Shown here piece by piece: positions 39,394 to 50,155 of a stretch of DNA of 64,000 bases. This DNA is from Phocoena phocoena (taxonomy: Eukaryota; Chordata; Mammalia; Artiodactyla; Phocoenidae): the NCBI RefSeq assembly GCF_963924675.1, contig NC_089220.1:160989270-161053269 (forward strand), read 5' to 3'. Under the pieces are notes generated by a model. It made no database searches. It was not told the DNA's origin and saw only the letters and a program-made list of their open reading frames with translations. Positions within the stretch are counted from its first letter, which is position 1. Every line of letters starts with the position of its first letter. Made by a program: the position numbers and the translations under genes.

Positions 39394-40012
39394 GTCTGAG
39401 TGATAGGCAGAATCCCAAGATCCTCGGCCCCTGGTTAGACACATCTTCTCCCAGTTACTCAATCACCTATTAATCTAGGTGCTGCTGTACAGGGATTTTG
39501 CAGATTTAATTAAGTTGCCAAATCAGTTGGCCTCGAGAAAGGGAGGTTATCCTGGGTGAGCCTGGCCTAATCAGGTGAACCCTCACTAGGGACTCAGCTT
39601 TTCCTGAGGAGTTTTGAAGCATAGGAAGAATCCAATGTGAGGGAAAATCTCTGTTGCTGGCTTTGAAGCTGGAGAGGGCCAGCTCCCTTGTGTGGCAAGG
39701 AAGGTGGGTGGCCCCAGGGATCTGAGAGCAGCCCCCAGCTGGCAGCCAGCAAGGAAATGAGGACTGCAGTCCCACAACTGCCGGAAACTGAATTCCAGCA
39801 CAACAGTGTGAGCTGTGACAAAGACACAGAACTCAGATAAGAACACGGCCCTGCAGACACTTGATTTCCATCTTGTGATACGTTGAGCAGGGACCCCAGC
39901 CAGGCCAGACCAGACCTCTGACCTACAGACTATGAGCTAATAAGTGTGTGCTGTTTTAAGCCCCTACGTTTGGGGTGACTTGTTATGCAGCAGCTGGAAG
40001 CTGTCCGCTACC
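39394..40012. repeat. Ancient LTR-like or related retroelement remnant
   Basis: The phrases ATTTTGCAGATTTAATTAAG, GGAGGTTATCCTGGGTGAGC, TTGCTGGCTTTGAAGCTGG, CTGACCTACAGACTATGAGC and GTGTGCTGTTTTAAGCCCC follow a familiar old mammalian repeat whose usual end reads ATAAATGTGTGTTGTTTTAAGCC. It looks like a solitary long-terminal-repeat-type element without internal genes. I cannot fix the family (MaLR/ERVL-like is my best guess). The minus-strand frames at 39506-39860 lie inside it and are not genes. Confidence 0.45.
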
Positions 40013-40316
40013 TGCCGAATGTTTATTATCTCAGTTTCTTTCTTTCCAGTTGGTCTTGACCAGCTGTGACCCACTGCCTTTGATTATCCCTTTGTATTAC
40101 TACAGTGAAAACCATTTAATATTTCTTTTTACTCCAGTAAAAGTTTTTCCTTAAATATTTCTTTCTTTACTTTTGTAATACCTCATTTATCTAACCTATT
40201 AATGATCCATTTTTCTATGGCTGCAGTAAAATTATTGATATTCATTATTATGGCCCTGAGGCATTACACAAGCTTAAAAATGAAAATTTTAATGTGTGAG
40301 ATCAGCTTTATGAGTT

Positions 40317-40740
40317 TTACTGTACTCTGATTATTTGAGAAGGGGTTATCTGACTATCATACATATAGAAATCTTTATTGAGCTTCGAGGAGCCACACAG
40401 CAGAGGTGTCAGGTGGACTCTATGGCATTGGAACTTCCTGGAGGAGAACGATCTGGAAGCCTGTGCACGAGTAACAAGAGTAACACCATGTGGGCCTTTG
40501 AGGAGGCCAGTGGCATTAAACGAAAGACAGTGTTTGCAGCAACTTTTTGTTCCAAGAAAGGTGAGATGTTTGACGTACCATTTCCCATCAGTGAAGTAGG
40601 TTGCTGGAGAGAGATGGTTTGGCTGAAGTACATCCAGCAGCCACTGAGCAAAGCTGCCTGGTCGTCTAGCACCAGGCTCCCCTGGGCGGTTGTACCTGCA
40701 CCCTGGCACTTGCGCTCATCTTGAAGTTCAGTAGACGCTA
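40317..40740. other. Unidentified segment with overlapping open frames on both strands
   Basis: Open frames of 130 codons (40317-40709, minus) and 129 codons (40335-40724, plus) overlap, with a third of 87 codons (40409-40672, minus). The composition is more GC-rich than the surroundings. On the minus strand an AATAAA lies at 40374-40379, but no poly-A tract follows. I do not recognise any product. It could be a degraded retrocopy or simply a GC-richer patch with few stops. Confidence 0.3.
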
Positions 40741-42544
40741 GACCCTCCTTGGTCTCCTCATAGCTGGAGCCTGAGTTTGGGTGATAAGATCAGTGAAGGA
40801 ACTGGATGGTGGGGCAGTGGAAATGCCACTCAGATGCTAACCTGCTACCCCAGTGTCTCACGGGCGGCCACCCCCAACTGGAAAAAAGTGCAGACAGTGT
40901 CAAGAGCGTTTTACTTCGTGCAAATACGCATAGACACACGACAGGTAGAGAAGTGATAATACTGTGGATTAGAAGTTAGACTCACGGGGTGTATGGAAAG
41001 TACTACTAGAATAGAAGTAAGAAAAACTGAATTTTAGAAAGTGTTCTAACAAATGCAGATGAGCCCCAGGTCGAGGCTAATGTCCTACAGCCCTGCTCAT
41101 AATCCACAGAGTGTGCATATAGGAAGAAAAAGATAATATATATATGAACAAATGCATCTCTAGGAAAAATATATGCCATTATTTTAATGAAGCAACAATT
41201 ACTTTATAAACCCAGAAAGGGGACTTTATAAACTTTATAAACTTGAAAGGGGACTATACCAATGTAATAAGCAAAGAAATATCAGTTTGCGGTACAAATT
41301 TTAAAATTTTGTAGGGATTTAGAATGACTTTCATAGAAATTGGTATTTGACCCTAGGCCCGGGGGCTGGAGGGACAGCAGCCAGGTCACAGCCCAGCCTC
41401 TCTGTTCCTCTGAAAGTGCTGCGGGATTCTCCGCCGTTCCGCCAACTCAGCCCCTCTCCCCAGCTCTGAATCTAGGCTTTGCCAGCTCCATCCTGGGGGT
41501 GCTGCAGCAGGCTGGCTCCAGACTTGGGGGTCGTCAGAAGGTCCTGCCCTTCCCACCTACCCACCCTGGGGATGCAGGCTCTACCTCCGCCCCATCTTTA
41601 GTGGAGCCATCTGTGTTCAGGCCCAGGGTGCTGGCACTAGGGAGAGAACGAAATTACAGCTACCTTTCAGCCCCACTCCTATTTCTGTTGTCCAGACTGG
41701 GTTTGGGTTCTAGCCACGTGGTCCCTGAACATTAGCCTGAGCTGGAGGGCCAGGACAGCTCCAGGAGGAATCCCACGCAGTGGCCACCATCAACTCCACT
41801 GAAACTTTCAACTCATGTGACTCCTGAAAGGCCAGGGCTCCCGCTGTCTCTGTCTCTATCTCTCACATGCACACCTGCACGTATACCTTTGCAAGCACCA
41901 GGATTCTTGTTTGTACAGCTCTAAGCACCCTGTTAAGAAGACCATCAATGAAGTGTTCATTGATGTGGCATTTTCTAGCAACATTGACCAGTTGACCGGT
42001 TGTTCATGACTAATTCTAAAATAATAAGCCATACCCATCTCCCACCCTCAAAAAATGCTATGAAAGGGAGTAACAAGAGCAGATACTAGAATCAAACTTG
42101 TCCCAGACTGGGCAGTGTGGAAAAGATACTAATTATTTCATTCATGTGTCTCTTACCCGGTGCTTCTACTGCTCTGGGCTCCTTCTGAGATGGTACCACC
42201 TAATAATCTCCCTCCTGGGATTACTGTAAAGACCGTGTTAGACAATGATCTGAGAGTATATTGTAACAGGGAAGTTACTATACAAACGGCAAGTATTACT
42301 GCCAGCATTTCAGAAAGTATGAGATCAAATCAGATTCACTTTAACTTTCTAGTACTCCCCAAAAATGTATCACACAAGGAGCCTCATTGATCCCATTGTT
42401 TTAAAAACAAAAGGCAAAGCCTTTGATTTATTTCCAAATAAAACATCAAAAAAGATAGTGTTTTCTGAGCAAGAAATATAAAATTGTTAGCTGGGCAATA
42501 AGGTATTGATTTGCTACTTCATACATAAGTAGTTAATGCTTTCA

Positions 42545-42975
42545 AAATAAATTTGATTAAGAAAGAGTACTTGTCCATTGTAAAAATCTTGAAAAATACA
42601 GAAATAATAATACAGAAATAATCTCCCTACCCAGAGATAAACACTTGTTAATAGCTTGCATATTTCCCTCCTGTTCTTTTACTTCATATGAATGAAAATT
42701 GAGGATATACTGTGTAAAGTTTTTTTCACTTACTTATCATAAGCATTTTTCCTTTGTTATAAAAAATCTTTTGTTGAACATGCTTTTTAATGGCTGAATA
42801 ATATTCCTCAATATGAATGTACGTAAATTCCTTCTTCTTCCTGTAGGCCTTATTTCCATTTTTCCCCATTATTATAAAGCTTCAGGCAATACTCTTTGCA
42901 TACATATTTGACATTATTCCAGATTATTTCTTTTGAATAGATTTCTAAAAATGCTTCTACTACATGAGTCTATGA
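42545..42975 (-). repeat. Ancient L1 (L1M-like) fragment, probably antisense
   Basis: Phrases such as ATCTCCCTACCCAGAGATAA, TTTTTAATGGCTGAATAATA, TTCCTCAATATGAATGTACG and TTCCATTTTTCCCCATTATT follow the order of a common old mammalian L1 3' repeat (TGGCTGCATAGTATTCCATT, GTTTCCAATTTTT). A short local duplication (AATACAGAAATAAT) is inside. Confidence 0.55.
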
Positions 42976-44148
42976 ACCTTATAAAAGGCTTTTCATATAT
43001 TTATCTTGATTAGAACCTTGCAAAGAAGCCAGAATGGTTAGGGGGTGGGTCATATAAAACTGCTCAGAAACACCGATGCGAGGTAATTGGCCCCTCCATA
43101 CTCCATCATCGTATATTTTTATATCCAACTCCTCTTTCTAATACTCTGAGGAAAAAAAAATCTGTTTTCTTCTGGGGAAGAAGGAGGGTAATTCTTGGAC
43201 AACAATACAGTAATCGTTTACAGCTTGTTCAGTCGGGATAGCTATAAATGCCGTGTGTAAAATAAACCAAAGATCCAAAGAAACACATTTTTGTAGGTGA
43301 AAATTATGTTAGCCAACATCATTTCTCACTCTGGTTTATGATGTAAGGTATCGAATTTCTCCATTATTAACGTACGTATGCGTGTGAGGGGAGAGCCTCT
43401 TGGAAGGAGATTAAAAAGACACCATTACCTAAAATCCCCCTTCCTAACAACTCGAGAATGTCCAGAAGCTGTGAGGGGGTTGGTACGGTAGCTCCCCGTA
43501 CAGACAACACCCTGTAGAGGATTCGGGGGTTTTTTCCCATTAACAGACCCCACCATAGAGTCAGGGGTCATTTGTACTCACAGGAGAAAACCCGACTTAA
43601 GTATAAGTGTGCTATTCGTCTATTCAGCACCACATACCTAGAAAGCCTCCCAAACCACTCTTTAGTGACTGAAGACATTTCTCATTTTCCTATCACTTTT
43701 CCCGCTCCTTGGCCATTTTCCTAAAACCATAATTCAAACTTTCCAGAAGAAAGAAAAAAAAAATCTCTGAGTAGTCCTTTCAAGAATTCTTAGAAGGAAA
43801 TCTTTATTCTTTTATCACTCTTATGGGAAACTAAACCCGTGATTAGTATTAGGATTCAAAATGTTTTCACCACCCACATATACCTGAGTAGTGTGAGAGC
43901 GGGGGTTATGGAAGCAAGAAGGCGTGGGGCCTGAGAAGCACGAGCTTAAAGCCAGGGATACTCATGGAAGAGCCACCCAGGGCCGCACACCCGAAAACTG
44001 AAACCTTGAGAAAGTGTCTTTAATTGTAAGAAGCTTAGGTAGAGAGATCTATGCCTTATTCCCAGTAAACGTGGGCTGCTTTACCATTATTAGTGCAGAA
44101 AGGGAAAGGTTTAAGGTAGAAGATTGATGAAGAGAGATGGGGAGTGAG

Positions 44149-44286
44149 GGGGAGTTCCCTGGCGGTCCAGTGGGTAGGACTCCATGCTTCCAATGCAGTG
44201 GGCCCGGGTTTGATCCCTGGTCGGGAACTAAGATCTCACAGGCTGCGCGGCACGGCCAAAAATAAAAATTTTTTTTTAATTATAAA
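44149..44286 (+). mobile_element. CHR-1-type short SINE fragment
   Basis: It starts GGGGGAGTTCCCTGGCGGTC, contains GGCCCGGGTTTGATCCCTGG (B-box) and ends with CGGCACGGCCAAAAATAAAA plus a T/A tail. This is the simple tRNA-like head with little body, about 135 bp. The flanks AGAGAGATGG and AGAGAGGGATG are similar but I cannot define a clean duplication. Confidence 0.8.
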
Positions 44287-44750
44287 AAAGAGAGGGATGA
44301 GAAGATGGCTAAATCCATTTGATGTTGGTGTTCCTGTGATGAAACGTGGGGAGGTGAGGTCTGAGGAAGGCTTTCCTGCACAGGTGGGCGGTGCACTTTG
44401 GACCCAGACGCAGCCTCTTGGTCACCTGGAAACATTCTTTTTCCAGAGCCGGGCTCCAAAGGGACAGACGGGTTAACTTTGTGATCCCTCCTCTAGTTTT
44501 CATGAATTAGATTCCCAAGATTCCCCAGATCTCCTCCCGCAGCCTGAGCCTGAGCTTGTCGGTTCGGGATGCGAGTCGGATAGGTACCTCCAGGCTCACA
44601 TGCTCAGGTCTTTGGTTCCAGGACTGAAGATCTTAACATCCCAAGGAACCTGGTGCTTGCCGCGCCGGCAGCAGTAACAGAGCAGTGCAGCCGTCTGGGG
44701 GATCGAAATTTGCAAACTCAGGATCCTGGGCCTCAGGCCAATGCAGGCGG

Positions 44751-44774
44751 GATGCGTCGCTGTGGCGACACATT
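44751..44774. promoter_or_regulatory. Near-palindromic GTCGC-TGTG-GCGAC element (RFX-like)
   Basis: A perfect 5 bp inverted repeat around a 4 bp spacer sits at 44756-44769. Similarity extends outward, with 8 of 10 bases matching between arms. The form resembles the paired half-sites of RFX/X-box elements (GTTGCC-AT-GGCAAC). It lies in a small CpG-richer patch (44520-44780). Function is inference only. Confidence 0.3.
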
Positions 44775-46722
44775 TAGTCTCTGGGGAGGGATGCTGGCAC
44801 ACCAGCTGCATTCCTGGCACCACGTTTGCCAGCGAGAAACTTATGGGGTGGAACTGGTCTCAACTCCAGAGGGAGAAGCAAGCTGCTTTCTTAACTTCCT
44901 TGGCAGTATCACCCTTTGCAATTTTTACGCATACACCCTCTTGAATATTTACATGAACTGCTATCTGTGATACATTTGGGGGCCCTGTTGGATGGTAGAA
45001 AGTGCTAAAATGATAGCAGCATCCCAGTTTATAAATGTAACTATTGTATCCCCGAATGATCCCATTGCCTAAAATTGGCACTTAAGATGCGATGATTTAT
45101 CTCTTGCTGGGTAGAGCATCCAGTCCCTCTGCCCCTTTTCAAAATAGCTTTTACTGTTGCCAAGGGGAGAGTCTAGTATTTACTACTAGAAGATAATGTG
45201 AATTAAAAGACTGGCTTCATCCACTGTTGTAATTCCCCAGCAGTGTAATAGCTGAGTTCTGTCATACCTGGGAGAAAGGTCTCCTCACAGAAATGCCCTT
45301 ACTTCTTCAGAATGCCTGACCCACCTCTCTTATTTGTGCCTGGAAGGCAAAATGCACTAGGATGCGGCCACTTAGTATTCAGACCATGTCGAGACGCAAG
45401 TAAAAAGCCTATAGAGCAGAGCCGGACGCACAGTCACCAGGCCAAAGGCAGTCAACGGCTCAAATCACAGTTAAATTATAAGCAAGCGTGGGGCAAACCA
45501 TGCAGACCTGTCTAGTCAATGAAGCAGCAGAGATAAAAGGAATTACTGCATACATGCCAACTTGTGAGGCTTTCATGAGTACAGAGATGGGGTTCTTTCC
45601 AGCTGCCCTCAGTTGACTGTAAAAAGTCCCTGAGGATTTTGAAGGTAACGCTGTCTTCATCCTCCTCCTTTGTCTTGTCTTAACATGCAAAGCATCTCCC
45701 AGTGTCTAGAGAAACAAACAATTCCTCTGTGTAGCTCCGTAGTTTTGCAAAGGGACAGCGGTGCTAGCCGGCCAGTGATTTTACTCCTGGAATCAACAGA
45801 TGCAGCAGAGGAAGTTCAGTCACTACAATGATTCACATACTCTAGTGCTTCATTCATTCATTGTCAGCTCTGTTTTCTTCTTGATATACACAAAGCTGGC
45901 ACAATTTTAACTGATGAGGTAATGTCATTTTTAATTTAGAGAGCCTTAAGCTATCCACTTTAACTCTTGATAGCATCTTTGCAGTTGTCTCGTGAGACTT
46001 TACATAAACGTAAGTCATGTGTCCTGGACAGTTTGAAAAGGATTGCTGAGGATGACATTGGTCATCATGAAGATTTCCCACACTTTGATCTCTTTTAAAT
46101 CGCCAGATACAGTTTATGTTACTGCCATATTTTAGCCATTCCTGAAATTAATATATCCCAGGACTTTTGAACCAAGTTAAACACAGAAATAATGTTTTGC
46201 AATGAATGGATTGTAATGTCTTCGCGTCAGTTCTAGAAGAAGTACGGAAGACAAATCAGATTATCTGGCTCCTAGGCGACTTGGCAAATAAAACGAAAAG
46301 AAAGAGCAAGACACTAAGAAATAGATAATGCCGAACAAAAAAAAAGTCTTCCTGTTTTCCTGGGGGAATGCTAGTTTATTGGAGATGGATTTCCACCTTT
46401 TAGTGAAAAAAAATGGTCCAGACACATGCATTATCTTAGTGCAATCTTTAGGGTAATATTTTATTGCTACTTCCTTCATCATTTGTCTGCTTAGTGTATT
46501 ATTAAGCCTGAATTTTTAAAAATCATATCACTTTGATGATTTCAAGTGTGTCATATTTCCATTTCAAATGACAATATTCCTCTAAAGGTAATAAGGCTGG
46601 TAGTAAATAAAGTTACTTTCCATTTTTAAATAAACTTTTTTCTTTGAAGAGATTATGTTCTGCAATTCAAGTTGTAGTTTGGGGAGAAGATGATCTGTGT
46701 TTTGACCACAGTGGATACTGAG

Positions 46723-46744
46723 AGAGTTTTTTTTTTTTTTTTTC
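46723..46744 (+). repeat. Poly-T run of about 22 bases
   Basis: A pure T run lies between GAGAGAG and CTAAGAAGCC. It may be the remnant of an antisense retroelement tail, but no attached body is recognised. Confidence 0.75.
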
Positions 46745-47285
46745 TAAGAAGCCTGGAGCTTAGTGGAATCGAGTTAAATAGTAAAGAATCTGTTTATTAT
46801 TCTGTGGCCATATGTTTAGAGGGTCGCTCACAGAAATCAAAGTATTATTTATGGAGAGCTCCAGCCAAGGAGACATTTTGAATTCCTAAAAGAACTTCAC
46901 AGTTTGAAAAGAATGCACAGCATTATGTATTGACAACCCCCCAACCCCAGACAAAGGAACACAATTTAATAAAAGAGAATTGTGCTCATGAGATTTTCCT
47001 TTTTCTTGTTAATTGGTTACTTTAACTGACATTGTCTGCAAGTATAATGGACACCATTATTCTTAATAGTTCTGTGTTGCCAGATGATGCATATGGACAT
47101 GATGTAGTCCATTTTAATTATTTCATTTTGCTAGACTTCTTTCCCTCTCCATGAAATCCAGCAGTGAATGCAGATAGCAGTTTTGCTCCTGACAGATGGT
47201 GGTGGAGAATGCTGGTTTCTAAATTACTGAAATTAAAAGGACTTTTCTCGTTAACCTGATGTTTTCTTCCATCTTTGTGTCTTAG

Positions 47286-47467
47286 GTATGACTACGTGGA
47301 AGTCATCGATGGAGAGAATGAAAATGGGCGTTTATGGGGAAAGTTCTGTGGAAAGATTGCCCCTTCTCCTGTCGTGTCTTCAGGGCCATTTCTCTTTATC
47401 AAGTTTGTCTCTGATTATGAGACACACGGGGCAGGATTTTCCATACGTTATGAAATTTTCAAGAGAG
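47286..47467 (+). CDS. NRP1: NRP1 exon 3: second half of CUB domain a1
   Basis: This 182 bp exon encodes YDYVEVIDGENENG through YEIFKRG, about human residues 83-144. It starts with the third base of codon 83 (phase 2) and ends with the first base of codon 144 (phase 1). The acceptor is CTTAG at 47281-47285 and the donor is GTGAGT at 47468. The domain a1 is a CUB beta-sandwich that, with a2, contributes to semaphorin-3 binding in the family. The cysteine in GKFCGK (human C104) is present; its disulfide partner C82 lies in exon 2, outside the window. Compared with human from memory, the exon reads VIDG for VFDG, GRLWG for GHFRG and APSP for APPP; the GRLWG form resembles the rodent protein. The segment FLFIKFVSDYETHGAGFS appears unchanged. 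Confidence 0.96.
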
Positions 47468-47915
47468 GTGAGTAACTTACAGGAGAACAAGTGTGACTAA
47501 GTGGTCATTAACATTGCTTGAGCTCGCAAGAGACAAAGTGAAAAGAGAGACAAGGAGTAACGTTTTTAAACTTTTGGTAAAAAGTCATATATTCCCATTA
47601 CAAAAATGTTGGGAAAATACTTTAAACAAAGGAAAATTACCCAGTGTATGGAGGAAGCATGTTTAAAAAAACTTTTAAAATGTATTTGAAGCATCACAAT
47701 TTCATCATTGTAATATGCTGACCAGTGTTTATAAGGTATATACTCTGTAAAACTCCTTGAAGAACATTTATGCTTATCTTTCCTATTCAAAAATAAGTTT
47801 GATCTACTCTTGAAGTTTCATTTCTTTAGTTAAAAATGCATGAGTCCCTCTTACCTTAAAGTCATGTACATCTTCTTCCCTTTTATTTTTTTAACACCTC
47901 ATTTAAGTTTATTCT

Positions 47916-48041
47916 TTTTTTAAACATCTTTATTGGGGTATAATTGCTTTACAATGGTGTGTTAGTTTCTGCTGTATAACAAAGTGAATCAGTTATACGT
48001 ATACAGATATCCCCATATCCCCTCCCTCTTGCCTCTTCGCT
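47916..48041 (-). mobile_element. L1 3' end fragment, antisense
   Basis: AACATCTTTATTGGGGTATA, then ATTGCTTTACAATGGTGTGT, TAGTTTCTGCTGTATAACAA and AGTGAATCAGTTATACGTAT is the reverse of a whale-type L1 3' end. It differs in detail (TTACAATGGTGTGTTAGTTTCTGCTG) from the copies at 3476, 5937 and 16765, so it is another subfamily. Confidence 0.82.
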
Positions 48042-48800
48042 TTATTTTATTGCAAAATTCAAAACTGGTATTTCCCAGGAAAAGCAAAGCGCTAGTCCAC
48101 TAGCCTTAGAGTTTCTAAAGCTATTGGAAGAAGAAGAGGCTTTCTATTGATGGGAGGCATGGTTGGGGAAAGAACTTCCTGGAGGAAGCAAAATCGTCAT
48201 GCTTTAAATGGCATTCCCCTTCCAAATTAATTATCACTTGCCCTCTGCAAAATAATCACTCACTGATCTTCAGTCACAATGGTATATATTGGGATGGGAT
48301 AGAATCTGAGAATGCACAGTCTCCCAGCTTTGAGGAATTCAACACACATATCAATTGATAGGAATCGTAGCTTTACCTGGATGTCACTGTTTTTCACAAC
48401 AGCCTGTAGGTTCCTGCTGTGTGCTCAATCCAGCCTCCCCTTTTAAGTGGACATTAATGTGCGGGAGAACTTCCAGGGACAGAGGCTCAAGATTTAAATG
48501 TATTGTCCTGGAATATAGGAGAAAGAGCTTTATTTAATAGAAAAAAAATCCAGCCACACCAAATACAAAAGCCTAAGATCCTCTGGGTCGGTGGCCACCG
48601 AGAATAACCAAAAAGAGAGTTTTAAGTGTTTCTGGGAGCATTGGCACAACTTCTTTAAATGTCAAAGAAATCTGGTACAGTCCCGTATAAATATGGATAG
48701 ATGGAGAGAACTTTCTTCAGAAATTCATCTGGGTGTGTGCTCAGAAAACCTTTAGTAGAAATAACAGCAGACGGAGGACTTCAGTGTGTTCACATGATTA

Positions 48801-49013
48801 CATATGGACATATTTCCGTGTGTTGAGAGCTGTTTGACCTATCTAAATCCACGTATGTGTATGTACACACACATATGGACATATTTCCGTGTGTTGAGAG
48901 CTGTTTGACCTATCTAAATCCACGTATGTGTATGTACACACACATATGGACATATTTCCGTGTGTTGAGAGCTGTTTGACCTATCTAAATCCACGTATGT
49001 GTATGTACACACA
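48801..49013. repeat. Perfect tandem repeat, 71 bp x 3
   Basis: Three identical 71 bp units start at 48801, 48872 and 48943, each from CATATGGACATATTTCCGTG to ATGTGTATGTACACACA. I compared them base by base and found no mismatch. Flanking sequence (GTTCACATGATTA left, TGCACAAACAC right) does not continue the unit. Confidence 0.97.
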
Positions 49014-49384
49014 TGCACAAACACACGCATTTGCTTGCTGACCTGGCATGTGACAGCATCAAAGAAAGAAAGTGTCAGAAAAGGAGGCAAGAATAGCTTT
49101 TCATTGTCAGTGTTTCTCAAAGATCTGAAGATGGTGGATGGAGAAAGAGCGAGGTCCTTCCTAAGTCATTAACAGTTCTTCAGCTTCCTTCCAGATGAAC
49201 TCATCCCCACACTTCTGTTAGTCTCAGATGCACCGTGCTTTCCGCCCTTTTTTCCCCTCAATGCCGTCCTTGAGACTCGAAGCCTTATTTTCTTCTTTCT
49301 CTTCTTGCCTCCCTACATCCAATATGGCTGCCAGTTCTTTTGGATTTTCGTCCCAAAGTCTCAAAAGAGTCATGGCTTCAGAAA

Positions 49385-49455
49385 TCTTGAATCACCTTGC
49401 TGTACACCTGAACCTGTTATAATCTTGTAAATCAACTATACCTCAGTTAAAAAGA
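49385..49455 (+). mobile_element. L1 3' end fragment, short
   Basis: TGAATCACCTTGCTGTACAC, CTGAACCTGTTATAATCTTG and TAAATCAACTATACCTCAGT match the terminal 70 bp of the whale-type L1 3' end seen at 5937 and 16765. Confidence 0.75.
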
Positions 49456-49734
49456 GAGAGAGTCACAGCTTCCTTTCCACGTCCTCTGCCGTTGGCCAGA
49501 CAAGCCTGCCTTGTGGTTAATCCCCATGTTATCGTATCCTAGCACAGCTTCTCAAATAGTCATCAAACTACTGTCCCCAAAACACCTATGGCAGGTGTCT
49601 GTCACCTGTCGGGTCAAGTCCTCCAAGGTCAAGCTCAAGCCTTGACGTCAGCTGCTCCCAACCTTCCCCGCTTCACTCTTACAAACCCACAACCTGGCTT
49701 CCTGCCCCAGGTTGGTGTGCTGAGTGAGGTGTAG

Positions 49735-49900
49735 CAGACCTGCATGTGAATTTTGATTTGGCTACTGACCGTCTGTGTGAATGTTCAGAGCTTTGGATTC
49801 CTCATCTGAAAAATGGATGACAGTATCTAGCACAGTCTCTTTGTGAAGATCAACTGAAATGAAAACATGTAGCCAGTGCCTGTCCCAGAAGATGCATCCA
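49735..49900 (+). repeat. MIR-like fragment
   Basis: GCATGTGAATTTTGATTTGG, CTGACCGTCTGTGTGA and TTCCTCATCTGAAAAATGGA follow the MIR order. Confidence 0.6.
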
Positions 49901-50081
49901 ATACACACTAGCTGTTACAATGATTATAGATAAAGGGGGTGCTTTATCCAGATTTCACAGCCCTCCCTCTCTTCTGGTTTAAACCTTTTAACCTCCATGG
50001 AAACCAGTCTCTAAGCTTATTCCTCTTCATTAATGTACTTTTTATTTTCCTACGCTTGTACCCAGCTTGTCCCTTAGAGAC

Positions 50082-50155
50082 ACACACACAAATATACACA
50101 TATACAAACTGTAGGTATATATATATATATGTATATATACACACACACACACAAC
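50082..50155. repeat. Compound CA/TA simple repeat
   Basis: Blocks of ACACACACA, ATATACACATATAC, TATATATATATATG and ACACACACACAC follow one another. Likely length-variable. Confidence 0.85.

Larger units (their letters stand above)
1..47285 (+). other. NRP1: NRP1 intron 2, 3' portion (no coding exon recognised)
   Basis: These 47 kb end in the acceptor sequence TTTGTGTCTTAG just before exon 3. No segment resembling NRP1 exon 2 or any other gene was recognised. The longer open frames fall on repeats or look like chance frames. Contents are SINEs (12436, 21197, 30118, 36954, 38259, 44149), L1 pieces (3476, 5937, 16765, 22208 and older fragments near 13460 and 42545), L2/MIR fragments, a DNA transposon remnant (14030), an LTR-like remnant (39394) and simple repeats. 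Stretches not listed separately, for example 380-3400, 17000-20900, 23020-25800 and 31000-36900, are AT-rich unique-looking intron in which I can name nothing with confidence. Confidence 0.85.

Noticed and set aside
41340..41735. 131-codon + strand open frame in a GC-rich patch
   Set aside because: No recognisable product, low-complexity proline/serine-rich composition and no supporting signals. A GC-rich patch has few stop codons by chance.
1..47285. NRP1 exon 2 (first half of CUB a1)
   Set aside because: I looked for a segment leading into the DCK codons expected before exon 3 and for CUB-like sequence but recognised none. It should lie upstream of the window; a translated alignment would settle it.
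48801..49013. CRISPR-like array
   Set aside because: The three 71 bp units are directly adjacent with no spacers, and the context is a mammalian intron.
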